This document shows, one piece after another, positions 26,878 to 36,876 of a DNA stretch of 64,000 bases. Where the stretch lies: NCBI GenBank assembly GCA_028714915.1, contig JAQTLL010000002.1, forward strand, positions 62,001-126,000, written 5' to 3'. The position numbers were made by a program, and so were the translations under genes. Origin of the DNA: Sulfuricurvum sp. GTDB taxonomy: Bacteria; Campylobacterota; Campylobacteria; Campylobacterales; Sulfurimonadaceae. Below the pieces are notes generated by a model. The model saw only the letters and a list, made by a program, of their open reading frames with translations. It was not told the DNA's origin and searched no databases. Position 1 is the first letter of the stretch, and the number at the start of each line of letters is the position of its first letter.

Positions 26878-27240
26878 TTAAAAACGATCTTTGAGATCAC
26901 CGTTATATTTGATGTCGCGCTTGGTGGCGTTTTCATCGTTTAGCCATGAGGGTAAATCATCACCTACTGCTTCAAGTTTATCACGCTCAGCGTTGAGTTC
27001 ATCCTCACTGTACGCAAATGACATATCCGCAGAAATAATGTGTGCCATCTCTTGAATTTTAACAAGTTTTGCAATCTCTTCTTCGACACCTTCACCTTCA
27101 ATGGTAACGATAATACGTCCTTTTTCATCATGAAAATGGTAATCACAAAAATCAGCCGATTTGAGTATTTCTACTACTTCTTCGGTATAGGTTGGGTTGG
27201 TCTGTACTACGATACTTGAAATATTCACGGTATTCTCCAA
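26878..27240 (-). CDS. napD: NapD chaperone for the nitrate reductase Tat signal
   Basis: 120 residues, ferredoxin-like fold (NISSIVVQTNPTYTEEVVEIL, GRIIVTIEGE). NapD binds the twin-arginine signal peptide of NapA in the cytoplasm and delays export until the molybdenum cofactor is in place. About 30 residues longer than E. coli NapD, with an acidic C-terminal tail. It overlaps napL by 16 bp and closes the nap operon. Confidence 0.88.
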   Translation of the reverse strand: MENTVNISSIVVQTNPTYTEEVVEILKSADFCDYHFHDEKGRIIVTIEGEGVEEEIAKLVKIQEMAHIISADMSFAYSEDELNAERDKLEAVGDDLPSWLNDENATKRDIKYNGDLKDRF

Positions 27241-28166
27241 TAATAAATTTTATTCTCTTCCCCAGAGCCGATCAACAGATGATCGTCAACAAAAAGAAGT
27301 TTATCGTAAATCACCTCTCCCCCCTTTAGGCGAGAGATCTTTTTTTGTGTTGCTATGTCAATCACTTGCAACTCGTTTTCTTCTCCATCTGTATAAACGC
27401 CTCTGGAGGTTGATGGGCTAAGACCTACAGCATAGACAAAAAAGCCTGTGTCAATAAAATAACTGCCCTCTTTACGATACACACCGACACGACGATCATG
27501 CCCTGCGCTCATAATAGTATTTTGCTGATAGGAGAGACGATTGATCGCATCAAGGTTAATCCCTCGAAGTGTTTTAATCTTTCGACCACTTTTGGTCTCA
27601 ATCATCGTAATTTCTCCACCTTCGTCACCCACTGCAACCAATGAACGACTAGGGCTAAGTTCCATATCGCCGAATACTCCTCCACCTGCTTGAACTTGGT
27701 AAACAAGTTTTTTCTTCTCCAAATCCATTAGAACGATTGTATCACCCGAGAGTCCGAAGAGTAAATGACCTGCATCAAGGAAGCGGACTTTTTTAATCAA
27801 TAACCCTTGGGTATGATCGATAATTTTAGTTATTATCCCATTTTTATGAAGATACACATCTCGAAAATCTCCGCCACTTTCTGAAACCATAGCACTTGTA
27901 CCTGCTAAATAATCCATAGAATAAATTTTTGGAATAAAAGAAGTTCCATCGGGATTTTTAACTTTTGGCAAAGTAATAGAAGGAAGTTTCTTGCGGGTAG
28001 TCACATCAAACATATTGACTCGACCCTCGTCAGTAGAAACTACTATTTTACCCTCAGTAATCACCATATCACTGATAGACCCTTCGGTTCTCAGTGTAGC
28101 AAAAGGTGAAATTGCATCTGCAATACTGTGGGTAATAAAAAGAAGAAAGAGAATTATAAATTTCAT
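27225..28166 (-). CDS. napL: NapL, exported beta-propeller protein of the nap operon
   Basis: 313 residues: signal peptide (1-17), then a WD40/quinoprotein-like beta-propeller (repeats such as GEITMIETKSGRKIKTLRG). NapL is found only in nap operons of Campylobacterota; loss in a relative is reported to have a mild effect, and its biochemical role is unsettled. ATGA overlap with napF. Position between napF and napD is the standard one in this group. Confidence 0.85.
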   Translation of the reverse strand: MKFIILFLLFITHSIADAISPFATLRTEGSISDMVITEGKIVVSTDEGRVNMFDVTTRKKLPSITLPKVKNPDGTSFIPKIYSMDYLAGTSAMVSESGGDFRDVYLHKNGIITKIIDHTQGLLIKKVRFLDAGHLLFGLSGDTIVLMDLEKKKLVYQVQAGGGVFGDMELSPSRSLVAVGDEGGEITMIETKSGRKIKTLRGINLDAINRLSYQQNTIMSAGHDRRVGVYRKEGSYFIDTGFFVYAVGLSPSTSRGVYTDGEENELQVIDIATQKKISRLKGGEVIYDKLLFVDDHLLIGSGEENKIYYWRIP

Positions 28167-28642
28167 GCTACCATCTCAATTGCTGCACTGGGACACACTG
28201 CGATACAATATCCGCAACCCGTACATTTTTCAGGGAGAATAATCGGATGAAACATCCCTTTAAAAACAATTGCATTTTCTAAACAGGGCTCTTTGCATGT
28301 AAAACAAATTGTTTCGTGATGCGACATACAACTGGTCATAGAAATTTTTGCATGACCACTAATAAATCGCTGGGGATCATTGAGTACATTAGGTGTACAC
28401 ACATCAAGACATTTGTGACAATCACTGCATCCCGTTGTTTTAAAATCTAAAAAAGGGGTCTTATGACCATCGAGACGGATGATTTTTTCTTCACATGCGA
28501 CAACACACATCGCTTCACACGTTTTGCACGCATCAAACGTTTCGTTTAACGCGGCATAAGGTGGTCGAACAAGGAGAGTCTTCTCTTCTTTAAAAAGTGC
28601 AGAGAGTGCACCAAAAAAACCTCCTCGTCCTTTAAGTTGCAT
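28163..28642 (-). CDS. napF: NapF, cytoplasmic iron-sulfur protein
   Basis: 159 residues with Cys-rich ferredoxin repeats (CKTCEAMCVVAC, CSDCHKCLDVC, CFTCKEPC, CTGCGYCIAVCPS), enough for up to four clusters, although some motifs are irregular. NapF acts in the cytoplasm on NapA maturation or on electron supply to it. 2 bp after napB and 4-bp overlap with napL. Confidence 0.88.
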   Translation of the reverse strand: MQLKGRGGFFGALSALFKEEKTLLVRPPYAALNETFDACKTCEAMCVVACEEKIIRLDGHKTPFLDFKTTGCSDCHKCLDVCTPNVLNDPQRFISGHAKISMTSCMSHHETICFTCKEPCLENAIVFKGMFHPIILPEKCTGCGYCIAVCPSAAIEMVA

Positions 28643-28644
28643 GG

Positions 28645-29253
28645 CTAGAGCCCGTTTCCGACTTGAACACCGATATTAAGTTCATCAAGTAGATACGATT
28701 TATTTTTGTGTTTTTGCCCTTTTTTATCCGTATAGTCAGGCTTAAACGTATTGTTTACTTTTAAATTCCCTTTTGTTTGCGGAGCATGACATTGGGTACA
28801 GCTGTATCGCCCTTGCCATAATTTCCCATGGAGATCTTTTTTGATGATTTGATCATCACTTTCTGCTTTAACATTATCATCGCTATCAACTTCTACATTT
28901 GGTCTAAAGCTGGTGAAATGTGTTTTAGGAATTGGTGTTGCCCCCATAGTTTTGGCAACATCAGGCATATGACATCCTAGACAAGCATTATTATTTTTGT
29001 CAATCTCTCCCAATTCACTGATGTCATGGGGGATCATTGGCGGTGCATTGGTATACGCACGATCAAATCGTTTTGACGTTCCTGGAGCTTCCTTATTGTA
29101 ATTCGTACCATCAGGGACAGCGGTATCTTCTGTATAAAGATCTACTTTACGTAATCCCAATTGGGTTTCATCCACCTCTATATTAACAGCGTAAACACTG
29201 CTAACGATTAGTGAAGCAGCGATTAGACTGCCGATTAGTTGTTTTGCTTTCAT
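28645..29253 (-). CDS. napB: NapB, di-haem electron-transfer subunit of nitrate reductase
   Basis: 202 residues: signal peptide (1-22) and two haem c motifs, CLGCH and CTQCH, with the NapB pattern (TNAPPMIPHDI; His ligands around HFTSFRP). It passes electrons from NapH/G to NapA in the periplasm. 4-bp overlap with napH upstream. Confidence 0.92.
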   Translation of the reverse strand: MKAKQLIGSLIAASLIVSSVYAVNIEVDETQLGLRKVDLYTEDTAVPDGTNYNKEAPGTSKRFDRAYTNAPPMIPHDISELGEIDKNNNACLGCHMPDVAKTMGATPIPKTHFTSFRPNVEVDSDDNVKAESDDQIIKKDLHGKLWQGRYSCTQCHAPQTKGNLKVNNTFKPDYTDKKGQKHKNKSYLLDELNIGVQVGNGL

Positions 29254-30068
29254 TCCTCATCCTTTGGTTGTTTTAACTGACTTCGAATAGAAAATCCGAG
29301 TGCGTCTTCTTGGCAGACATCAACACATCTGCCACAATTGGTACACTCACCCATAAGCACGCTTTCACTGCTGCGATTGATCATGTGGAGCACCTCTTTT
29401 TCGGGGCACACCGTGATACAATCACGACAATCGGTACATTTGTTGGCATCATGAGAAATACGGATAAGGGAAAATTTCCCAATAAGCGAATGGGTTGCGC
29501 CCAGAGGACATATATACCCACACCATCCATTTTCATGCACCAGCAAATCAAATAAAAAGATAACGATCAGCGCACCGCCACCCATTCCCATACCAAAAAT
29601 AAGCCCACGGTGAGCCATCGAAATAGGACTAATAAGTTCAAATACCGCTGTTCCCATAAGAGCAGAGAGAATCAAACTAAGTCCTAATATCCAATAGCGC
29701 AACGCTCGGCTCATATAAAACCGTTTTTGCACTTCGGAAAACTTGAGTTTTCGACGCAGCCATGCCGCTGTATCCGTAATCATATTGATAGGACACACCC
29801 AACTGCAAAAACCACGTCCACCGATCACTCCATAAAATAGAGTTACGATTAATGCTCCAAGGAGTATATCCATCCCTAAACTCGCTCCCGTAACGGCGAT
29901 TTGAAGCACCGCATAGGGATCGCTAAGGGGGAGGATTCCTAGCACTAATGAGCTGCTAAGATTACCTTGAATCATTTTCCATCCCCATACATTGGCACCC
30001 ACATAGAGAACCAACAAAGAAATTTGTGTTAAACGACGAAGAAGCAGATAGCGATAATTTTTCATCAC
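29250..30068 (-). CDS. napH: NapH, membrane quinol-dehydrogenase component
   Basis: 272 residues with four or five transmembrane helices and two C-terminal [4Fe-4S] motifs (CTDCRDCITVCPEKE, CTNCGRCVDVCQED). Two CxxxCP pairs at membrane faces (CSWVCPINM and CGYICPLGATH) are characteristic. With NapG it takes electrons from menaquinol and feeds NapB. 4-bp overlaps with both neighbours. Confidence 0.93.
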   Translation of the reverse strand: MMKNYRYLLLRRLTQISLLVLYVGANVWGWKMIQGNLSSSLVLGILPLSDPYAVLQIAVTGASLGMDILLGALIVTLFYGVIGGRGFCSWVCPINMITDTAAWLRRKLKFSEVQKRFYMSRALRYWILGLSLILSALMGTAVFELISPISMAHRGLIFGMGMGGGALIVIFLFDLLVHENGWCGYICPLGATHSLIGKFSLIRISHDANKCTDCRDCITVCPEKEVLHMINRSSESVLMGECTNCGRCVDVCQEDALGFSIRSQLKQPKDEE

Positions 30069-30868
30069 AGACTCCCCTCATCGTTGAGTGAATCAAGAGC
30101 ACTCTTTTCACTCATTTTGGTTTTAGTCTCCTCTATAGAGGCACCCTCCAGCCGCTTCTCATCTGTTTTGTCCCACCCTTTGATGTAGTGGTCTCCCGCT
30201 TTCCCCATCGCCAATGCTCTGGGGAGGATATGGATAGCGGCAATTTCGGTAACACAAGCATGTTCACACATACCGCATCCCGTACACACATCTGCATGAA
30301 CGACAGGTTTTAAAATGGCATGCTTGCCGGTGCGATCGTTTTTAGATGTCTCGATAGTAATCGCTTCACCCAAAAGGGGACATGCACGATAACACGCATC
30401 ACACTGAATTCCCCACATCGCGATACACGAACTTTCATCAAGTACCGCTAAACCCATCCGCGATTTATTGATATCCAAAACAGCTTTGTTTTTCACATAA
30501 CTGCTTACGGAAGGTTCATTCAATGCTCCACTGGGACACACTGGGACACAGGGAATATCCGTACACATATAGCAAGGGATGCTTCGTGGTGTGAAAAAAG
30601 GAGTTCCTATGGGGAGATTATCCCCCGGACGCGCCAAGATCAGCGTATCATACGGACACGCTTCCACACACAAACCGCACTTGATACAGTTTTTGATAAA
30701 GTCTACTTCCCCCAATGCTCCCGGAGGACGTAAAACCAAAGGCGCTGCTTTGACTTCTCCTACGTAGGCACTCCAAACCAAAGCCCCCATCGCACTAAGC
30801 CCAATTCCTCTTGCAATCGAGAGGAGAAAACGGCGACGATCATTAGGAGTTTTAGCTTTCATAGTCAT
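30065..30868 (-). CDS. napG: NapG, periplasmic iron-sulfur quinol-dehydrogenase component
   Basis: 267 residues. Twin-arginine motif (DRRRFLLSIARG) and a hydrophobic segment, then four [4Fe-4S] motifs (CIKCGLCVEACP, CYMCTDIPCVPVCP, CDACYRACP, CTGCGMCEHAC). It works with NapH in menaquinol oxidation. Directly after napA (adjacent, 1-bp overlap) and 4-bp overlap with napH. Confidence 0.93.
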   Translation of the reverse strand: MTMKAKTPNDRRRFLLSIARGIGLSAMGALVWSAYVGEVKAAPLVLRPPGALGEVDFIKNCIKCGLCVEACPYDTLILARPGDNLPIGTPFFTPRSIPCYMCTDIPCVPVCPSGALNEPSVSSYVKNKAVLDINKSRMGLAVLDESSCIAMWGIQCDACYRACPLLGEAITIETSKNDRTGKHAILKPVVHADVCTGCGMCEHACVTEIAAIHILPRALAMGKAGDHYIKGWDKTDEKRLEGASIEETKTKMSEKSALDSLNDEGSL

Positions 30869-33657
30869 TACGCTTTATAAATTTTGACCGCACATTTTTT
30901 GTGATCGACTTGTTTAGAGATTGGACATGTATGATCCAAACACACTTTATTGATAAAGACTTTTTCATCAAACCATGGGACAAATACCAATCCACGCGGC
31001 GGTCGGTTACGACCACGGGTTTCAACGTGCGCTTTTACTTTACCGCGACGTGATTCAACCCATACCATTTCACCCCGTTTAACACCACGTTTTTCTGCAT
31101 CGGAAGGATGCATATAACACAATGCCTCAGGAACGGCACGATAAAGTTCAGGAACACGCATTGTCATCGTACCACTGTGCCAGTGCTCGAGTACACGACC
31201 GGTACAAAGCCAGATATCATAGTTTGCATCTGGCACTTCCGTTGGTTCCATATAAGGGCGGAAGAAAATTTTGGCTTTGTTGCCCAAATTTACTTTTGCA
31301 GTATCGGTAACCCCTTTTAGATTTCCGCTTGGGATTTCTTTAAATGCATGACCGTAGAATGCAAATGCACCGTTATTTGCTTTTTTTGCATACGGATCGT
31401 ATTTTGCGTTGTAACGCCAGAAGGTCTCTTTGCCGTCGACAACCGGCCATTTTAGACCGCGTACTCTATGATATGTGTCGAAATCGGCGTAATCGTGCCC
31501 ATGACCGTCACCAAATTTGCGATACTCTTCCCACAAATATTTTTGCAAGAAGAAACCATATCCTGTAAACGGTTTCCCATCACTTCCGATAACATTACGT
31601 TTATCACCGGTAACTTCAGAGTTTTGATACCCTTTGCCTACAGCATCAGGCCATGCAAAGGCTTTTGCTCGTGTATTGCCAAAAAGGATGTCATACAAAG
31701 TTGAGTTATCGTCGTACCCCATTGCTTTTGCTTTTTCCATAACATCCGGTAATCCGCCTTCAAGTCCTGGAATCTTTTGAGCACCCCATACTTCTTTGAT
31801 CGTGAAACGTTTGGAGAGTTCAACAAACTGCCATGTATCGGACATTGAGTTACCCATTGGAGTAACTTGTTGTCGCCAGTGTTGTGTTCGGCGCTCTGCA
31901 TTACCGTACGCTCCCCACTTCTCATACATCATAGCACTTGGCAAAATCAAATCGGATACTTTTGCCGAAATCCCCGGATAAGCTTCCGATGTTACGATGA
32001 AATTATCCATTGTTCGTGCCGCTTTAATCCAGTGCTCTGCATTACCTGTATCTTGATAAGGATTACAGACACTTACCCATGCAAATTTCACTTTGCCATC
32101 TTCGAGGTCACGGTGAATTTGAGTAAAATGAGATCCCATTTTTGGATTAAGCGTTCCATCAGGAATCGCCCAGATACCCTCTGCCATTTTACGATGTGCA
32201 GGATTCATTACAACCATATCCGCAGGAAGACGGTGCGCAAATGTTCCTACTTCGCGTGCTGTTCCGCATGCTGATGGCTGACCTGTGAGAGAGAATGCTC
32301 CATTACCCGGTTTGGCTTGTTTACCCAAAAGGAAATGAACCATATAGGCTTGTTCATTTACCCACGTTCCACGTGTATGCTGATTGAAGCCCATCGTCCA
32401 GAAAGTCAAACATTTGCGTTTTTTCTCGATGTAAAGATCTGCCATTTTTTGAAGTTTTGCTTTGTAGCTCTCAAGACTTTCATCCGGATCACCTTTGGAA
32501 ACTTTAGCTACATAATCAAGTGTGTATGGAGCAAGCCCTTTTTTGAACTCTTCAAAGGTGATTTTCCAGTGTTTGTTAGCATCATTGGCATTTTTCATCT
32601 CTAGCGTATCACCCGCTTTGTAGCCTAAATACCCAAGACTGACCCCCTCGTCGGCAGTGAGAACTTTTGATTTTTGTTTGGCTGCGGTATCGAGTTCTTT
32701 TGCCCCATATTTAGGGTGATGAATATCATCGCGCAAACCATACCCGATGTCTACAGGACCTGTTGCAAATACGATATTTTTGTCAAGGAACTCTTGATCC
32801 ATTGCTTCAGGATGATTGTAAACAATCTCGCGAGCAATATAGTTCCAAATTGCCAAATCGGTATTAGGCTTGAAGATAATTTCAACGTCGGCAAGGTCCA
32901 TAGTGCGGTGTTTGTACGTTGAGAGAACAACGACTTGTACTTTATCAGGATTACTTAGTTTGCGATCACTGACACGTGACCAAAGAATAGGGTGCATTTC
33001 TGCCATATTGGAACCAAACGCAACAATTGTTTCTGCCAGTTCAATATCTTCATAACAGCCTGATGGCTCATCTGCTCCAAAAACGTTCATAAATCCTGTA
33101 ACGGCAGATGCCATACAAAGACGTGCGTTAGGATCGATATTATTAGTACGGAAACCTGCTTTCATCAGCTTGACCGCTGCGTGACCTTCCATTACCGTTT
33201 GCTGCCCTGAACTGAACATTGCAATACCGGTTGGCCCTTTTTCTTTGAGAGCAGATTTGATGTGTATTTCCATCTCATCAAACGCACGCTGCCAAGAAAC
33301 AGGTTTAAATTTACCCTGTTTATCAAACTGACCTTTATCATTCATACGCAACAATGGTTGAGTAAGACGATCCGCACCGTACATAATTTTGGCGTTAAAA
33401 TATCCTTTGATACAGTTAAGACCACGATTGACAGGGGCTAAAGGGTCACCTTTGACCGCAACGATACGATCATCTTTGGTTGCCATCATAATACCGCATC
33501 CCGTTCCGCAAAAACGACATGCCGCTTTATCCCAACGCCATCCTGCTTGACCTTCAACAGCTGCCGCTTCTACTGAAGCGGGAACTGCCATTCCTATTGC
33601 TGTGGCGGCTGATGCCGCTGCAGCACTTTTTAAAAACTCTCTTCTATCCAATGACAT
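30868..33657 (-). CDS. napA: NapA, periplasmic nitrate reductase catalytic subunit
   Basis: 929 residues. Tat signal (DRREFLK) and hydrophobic core, [4Fe-4S] cysteines 47, 50, 54 and 82, and the molybdenum-ligating Cys181 in ARLCMASAV. Binds Mo-bis-MGD and reduces nitrate to nitrite. The ATG at 33657 has AAGGAGG upstream; the frame extends to 33693 but that part is not NapA-like. First gene of napAGHBFLD, the order typical of Campylobacterota. An FNR-type box lies about 128 bp upstream. Confidence 0.95.
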   Translation of the reverse strand: MSLDRREFLKSAAAASAATAIGMAVPASVEAAAVEGQAGWRWDKAACRFCGTGCGIMMATKDDRIVAVKGDPLAPVNRGLNCIKGYFNAKIMYGADRLTQPLLRMNDKGQFDKQGKFKPVSWQRAFDEMEIHIKSALKEKGPTGIAMFSSGQQTVMEGHAAVKLMKAGFRTNNIDPNARLCMASAVTGFMNVFGADEPSGCYEDIELAETIVAFGSNMAEMHPILWSRVSDRKLSNPDKVQVVVLSTYKHRTMDLADVEIIFKPNTDLAIWNYIAREIVYNHPEAMDQEFLDKNIVFATGPVDIGYGLRDDIHHPKYGAKELDTAAKQKSKVLTADEGVSLGYLGYKAGDTLEMKNANDANKHWKITFEEFKKGLAPYTLDYVAKVSKGDPDESLESYKAKLQKMADLYIEKKRKCLTFWTMGFNQHTRGTWVNEQAYMVHFLLGKQAKPGNGAFSLTGQPSACGTAREVGTFAHRLPADMVVMNPAHRKMAEGIWAIPDGTLNPKMGSHFTQIHRDLEDGKVKFAWVSVCNPYQDTGNAEHWIKAARTMDNFIVTSEAYPGISAKVSDLILPSAMMYEKWGAYGNAERRTQHWRQQVTPMGNSMSDTWQFVELSKRFTIKEVWGAQKIPGLEGGLPDVMEKAKAMGYDDNSTLYDILFGNTRAKAFAWPDAVGKGYQNSEVTGDKRNVIGSDGKPFTGYGFFLQKYLWEEYRKFGDGHGHDYADFDTYHRVRGLKWPVVDGKETFWRYNAKYDPYAKKANNGAFAFYGHAFKEIPSGNLKGVTDTAKVNLGNKAKIFFRPYMEPTEVPDANYDIWLCTGRVLEHWHSGTMTMRVPELYRAVPEALCYMHPSDAEKRGVKRGEMVWVESRRGKVKAHVETRGRNRPPRGLVFVPWFDEKVFINKVCLDHTCPISKQVDHKKCAVKIYKA

Positions 33658-33778
33658 AAAAGCCTCCTTAGTGGAATCACTTGTTCGAACCAAAATGGAC
33701 GAACTCCTTAAGTTTTCCTGATGCTATGAAATAACTCATGCACTTCAAACATTATAAAGAAATAGGAAGAAAAAGTAT

Positions 33779-33792
33779 TTGACTTAAGTCAA
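33779..33792 (-). promoter_or_regulatory. FNR/DNR-type box upstream of napA
   Basis: TTGACTTAAGTCAA, a perfect 14-bp palindrome centred about 128 bp from the napA start codon. It is further upstream than the other boxes, which implies a leader of about 85 bases or a different promoter geometry. Confidence 0.7.
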
Positions 33793-33810
33793 ACGGAAGA
33801 GGAGCTTCCC

Positions 33811-34707
33811 TTAGGAATTTCGTATTTTATTTGCTTTTTGAAGATTGTTTTTAAGCTTTTTAAGACGCAGAGAAGTTTGGTGCAGCTCTTCGCTTACTTG
33901 GATCATTACATCCTCACTTTGCTCTATCAAGCTTTGCGCTTCAGGGGTAGAACTCATCAAGGTAGCAGTTGCTGCTTCACTTTTTTCCACCGCATCTGTA
34001 GCACTTTGAAGTGCTTCTTCGACATTATGTAAAAAATATTCAATATGCGAGCAGGCAATATCAAGTTCATTTCCGCTATGGTTGAGGATTTCTTCTCCGC
34101 TGATACTTTTTGAATGTTCTAAAAATTTCTCAAAATTACGCTGTATCTGTAAGGTTGTACGTGCCATATAGAGGATAATTCCAAAGGAGATAAGGGCGAG
34201 TACGATTTGAATGCGGTGTGCCAGCATCCGTTTGTCCATCATTGATTCTTCGTATTGGTTTACCGCTTTATCCATGAGGGCTAAGGTTTGATCCCCGTTC
34301 TCATAAATAGTTTTAAGATCATACAAATTGTGATCACCTTGTAAATAGCGATCAATCAACCCCCCCATTCGACTCCAATGGGCATGTACTTCCATCATAG
34401 TTGCATCAATTTTATCATTTTTATATCGTTGATATTCTAAGGCTGTTGTGCTGAGTTGTTTAAAATTACGATCAAATTCTTCTCGGGCTTTTTGAAGGCG
34501 CTCGTATGCTCCATCTTCGTCGACAAGAAGACGGTGCAGTTCTAAAACGGTACGCTGAGAGAGCATTCGCTGTTTTCCTGCAGTATTGATAACTTTTGCA
34601 TCAAGTTTTTGAGACGAATTGAGCCAAATATCTACCATTATAATAGTAATAAGATTGATGGAGAGAATGAGAACGATCCACCGAATTTTAGTAGATATGG
34701 ATTGCAT
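33811..34707 (-). CDS. PilJ/NarX-type membrane sensor without an output domain
   Basis: 298 residues. Helix (about 8-28), a periplasmic four-helix PilJ-like domain with the P-box-like motif NTAGKQRMLSQR near residue 40, a second helix (about 170-187) and a cytoplasmic coiled coil to the end (QSLIEQSEDVMIQVSEELHQTS). There is no kinase, GGDEF or chemoreceptor signalling tip. The related domain in NarX binds nitrate/nitrite. It shares one base of overlap with the Crp/Fnr gene upstream, so the two probably act together; a nitrate-sensing partner is inference. Confidence 0.8.
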   Translation of the reverse strand: MQSISTKIRWIVLILSINLITIIMVDIWLNSSQKLDAKVINTAGKQRMLSQRTVLELHRLLVDEDGAYERLQKAREEFDRNFKQLSTTALEYQRYKNDKIDATMMEVHAHWSRMGGLIDRYLQGDHNLYDLKTIYENGDQTLALMDKAVNQYEESMMDKRMLAHRIQIVLALISFGIILYMARTTLQIQRNFEKFLEHSKSISGEEILNHSGNELDIACSHIEYFLHNVEEALQSATDAVEKSEAATATLMSSTPEAQSLIEQSEDVMIQVSEELHQTSLRLKKLKNNLQKANKIRNS

Positions 34708-35363
34708 TAGAGCCCCTCTGTAAAATAATGTGCTAATTCATCTCTGGACAGGATAACCGTTTTGTGATCTTCTTCGATGATAATCCCTTTCCGGATAAAT
34801 TTTGCCAATACACGTGAAAGGGTAGCTGGCTGAATATTGAGACGATAGGATATTTCTTGTTTTTTCAAACTGTTGTACAAATCCAAGTGTTCATAAATCA
34901 TTTTAGCAACTTTTGCGGTGACATCATAGACCATCCCCATGGTAACCATGCAATCAATCATCTGTTTTTGATCAGCCAGCATATTGACGAGCTTGACAAG
35001 TAATGTTATATCGGTTTTAACCACTTCTTTAAAGATTTTTAAATCAAATGATATTACACGACTGGGGAGAAGAAACTCAACATTGCTAAAACAACTGATA
35101 CGATCACAATCAAGTGAACCGATATTGGTGAGTAAGGCTTGATCTTTTAAAGTATAAAGAAAAACTTCATTATCAAACCTGTCAACCTTATACAATTTTA
35201 CTTCTCCTTCAAGAAGAAAATAAACACGATTAATATCATCATCTTCATATACTAATATGTCGGAGGCTTCATACGTTTTAAATTTTGTGCTCAATAATAA
35301 AGGCTGCAATTTTTGAGGATCGCACTCTTTAAAGAAATCAAGCTGATCTAGCAATAACGCCAT
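34707..35363 (-). CDS. Crp/Fnr-family transcriptional regulator
   Basis: 218 residues: cyclic-nucleotide-binding-like domain (1-130), dimer helix and winged helix (about 150-215). No FNR-type N-terminal Cys cluster, so not an O2-sensing FNR. The recognition helix reads IQPATLSRVLAKF: the Ser and Arg of FNR contacts are kept but the Glu position is Ala. Comparable to the NssR-type nitrosative-stress regulator of Campylobacter or to nitrate regulators; which one is uncertain. Divergent from moaA, sharing one FNR-type box centred 63 bp from its start. Confidence 0.87.
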   Translation of the reverse strand: MALLLDQLDFFKECDPQKLQPLLLSTKFKTYEASDILVYEDDDINRVYFLLEGEVKLYKVDRFDNEVFLYTLKDQALLTNIGSLDCDRISCFSNVEFLLPSRVISFDLKIFKEVVKTDITLLVKLVNMLADQKQMIDCMVTMGMVYDVTAKVAKMIYEHLDLYNSLKKQEISYRLNIQPATLSRVLAKFIRKGIIIEEDHKTVILSRDELAHYFTEGL

Positions 35364-35419
35364 AGATACCCTTTCCTCTATCTAATTTTTATAATAACAT
35401 ACAGGGACTGCAAAATAAA

Positions 35420-35433
35420 TTGATGTATGTCAA
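35420..35433. promoter_or_regulatory. Shared FNR/DNR-type box between crp-type gene and moaA
   Basis: TTGATGTATGTCAA. Its centre lies 63-64 bp from the start of the leftward regulator gene (35363) and 65-66 bp from moaA (35492), so a single palindrome can activate or repress both promoters. Confidence 0.75.
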
Positions 35434-35491
35434 GAAGATAATCTCAAGCGTAGGTTACCATAAGAAATCAAGAATAAAGAAGAAGGTAATT

Positions 35492-36457
35492 ATGTTACGA
35501 GACAGTTTCAATCGTGAAGTGACTTATTTACGCGTATCTGTTACCGAACGATGCAATTTTCGGTGCCGCTACTGTATGAGTGAAAAACCTTTTAGCTGGG
35601 TTCCAAAAGAGAATTTACTCAGTTATGAAGAACTCTTTGCTTTTATAAAGATCAGTATCGACAGCGGTATTCGCAAAATTCGTATCACGGGGGGGGAGCC
35701 AACCACTCGGGAGAATCTCGATGAGTTGGTTGCCATGATTCACGCTTACGCCTCGGATGTGGATATAGGACTTACTACAAATGGCTTTTTACTTCCTGCA
35801 ATGGCAGAAAAGCTAAAAAGTGCAGGGCTAAAACGGGTTAATATTTCCCTTGATTCGCTAGAGCGTGAAACGCTTCATTATATTGCTCAAAAAGATGTAC
35901 TTGAACATGTACTTAAAGGGATAGAAGCCGCAATTGATGCCGGATTGTCTGTTAAGATCAACAGTGTTATTTTACGGGGGATCAATGACCATGAAATAGG
36001 GTCTTTGTTTAAGTATGCACAAAATATCGGTGCTCAAATACGCTACATCGAATACATGGAAAATATTCATGCTTCGGATGGGATAAAAGGGCTTTCAAGC
36101 CAAGAGATACTGGAAGAACTTTCCAAAATCCACTCTTTCTCTCGTATTGTAAATGAAAAAAGTGGTCCTGCAAATTTGTATGAAACTTCCAAGGGCTATC
36201 GCTTTGGAACGATTGAACCCCATCGCCATGATTTTTGTGCAACCTGCGACCGTCTTCGTTTAAGTGCAGAAGGGGACTTGATCGGGTGTTTGTACTTTGA
36301 GGGGGCAAAAAATATTAAAGAGGCGATTCGAAGCGGAAATACCGGGGAAGCGTATAAAATGTTGGTCAATGTGGTCGATAATAAGCCTGAAAAGAATCTC
36401 TGGGGAATCGAAAATGTCGAGATCTCCTCACGTGCGTTTTATCAGACGGGGGGATGA
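35492..36457 (+). CDS. moaA: GTP 3',8-cyclase (molybdenum cofactor synthesis)
   Basis: 321 residues. N-terminal radical-SAM motif CNFRCRYC, a GGEPTTR motif, and the C-terminal second cluster motif beginning CATCDRLRLS. It makes the first intermediate of molybdopterin, required by NapA. Start chosen at the ATG with AGAAGGTAATT upstream; the frame extends back to a TTG that lies inside the FNR box, so that start is unlikely. ATGA overlap with the CopD-like gene that follows. Confidence 0.94.
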   Translation: MLRDSFNREVTYLRVSVTERCNFRCRYCMSEKPFSWVPKENLLSYEELFAFIKISIDSGIRKIRITGGEPTTRENLDELVAMIHAYASDVDIGLTTNGFLLPAMAEKLKSAGLKRVNISLDSLERETLHYIAQKDVLEHVLKGIEAAIDAGLSVKINSVILRGINDHEIGSLFKYAQNIGAQIRYIEYMENIHASDGIKGLSSQEILEELSKIHSFSRIVNEKSGPANLYETSKGYRFGTIEPHRHDFCATCDRLRLSAEGDLIGCLYFEGAKNIKEAIRSGNTGEAYKMLVNVVDNKPEKNLWGIENVEISSRAFYQTGG

Positions 36458-36876
36458 TCATTATTTACATACTTATACATACGGTACATTTGCTTTCCGC
36501 TTTTATGTACGGCGGTTTTTTATTTGTTGATTTCTTTTTTCTTTCTAAAATGTCGCAGACATTAAATCCGGAAGAACAAAGCAGAGCACGAGAAGCGATT
36601 ATGATGCATGTTCGCAAAGTTGTCCCCTATAGTCTCTTTGTTGCTGTTGGAACAGGAGTTTATCTCATCAGTCAAATTTTTGGCGAGATTAATGATGGCG
36701 GATTAAGTCGTTTTCAAATACTCCTGCTCATTAAGGCACTATTTGGACTTTGGTTGGGGATACGGGGCTTTAATCAAAAGGTATTTAAAATAAATCCATG
36801 GGTATTTACGTCACATACATTACCCTTTATGTTGGTTTTATCCATCATCATACTCTCTCAGTTAATGTATGCATAA
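36454..36876 (+). CDS. CopD-like four-helix membrane protein
   Basis: 140 residues with four hydrophobic helices and His in the first helix (ILIHTVHLLSAFMYGG) and in the last (FTSHTLPFML). The pattern resembles CopD/DUF2269-type haem- or copper-linked membrane proteins. It overlaps moaA (ATGA) and the HPP gene (8 bp), and thus falls under the FNR-type box. A similar-looking protein under another box is encoded at 54659. Exact role unknown. Confidence 0.65.
   Translation: MIIIYILIHTVHLLSAFMYGGFLFVDFFFLSKMSQTLNPEEQSRAREAIMMHVRKVVPYSLFVAVGTGVYLISQIFGEINDGGLSRFQILLLIKALFGLWLGIRGFNQKVFKINPWVFTSHTLPFMLVLSIIILSQLMYA

Noticed and set aside
35420..35491. N-terminal extension of MoaA from a TTG at 35420
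   Set aside because: It would start inside the FNR-type box; the ATG at 35492 has a good SD and gives the usual MoaA N-terminus.
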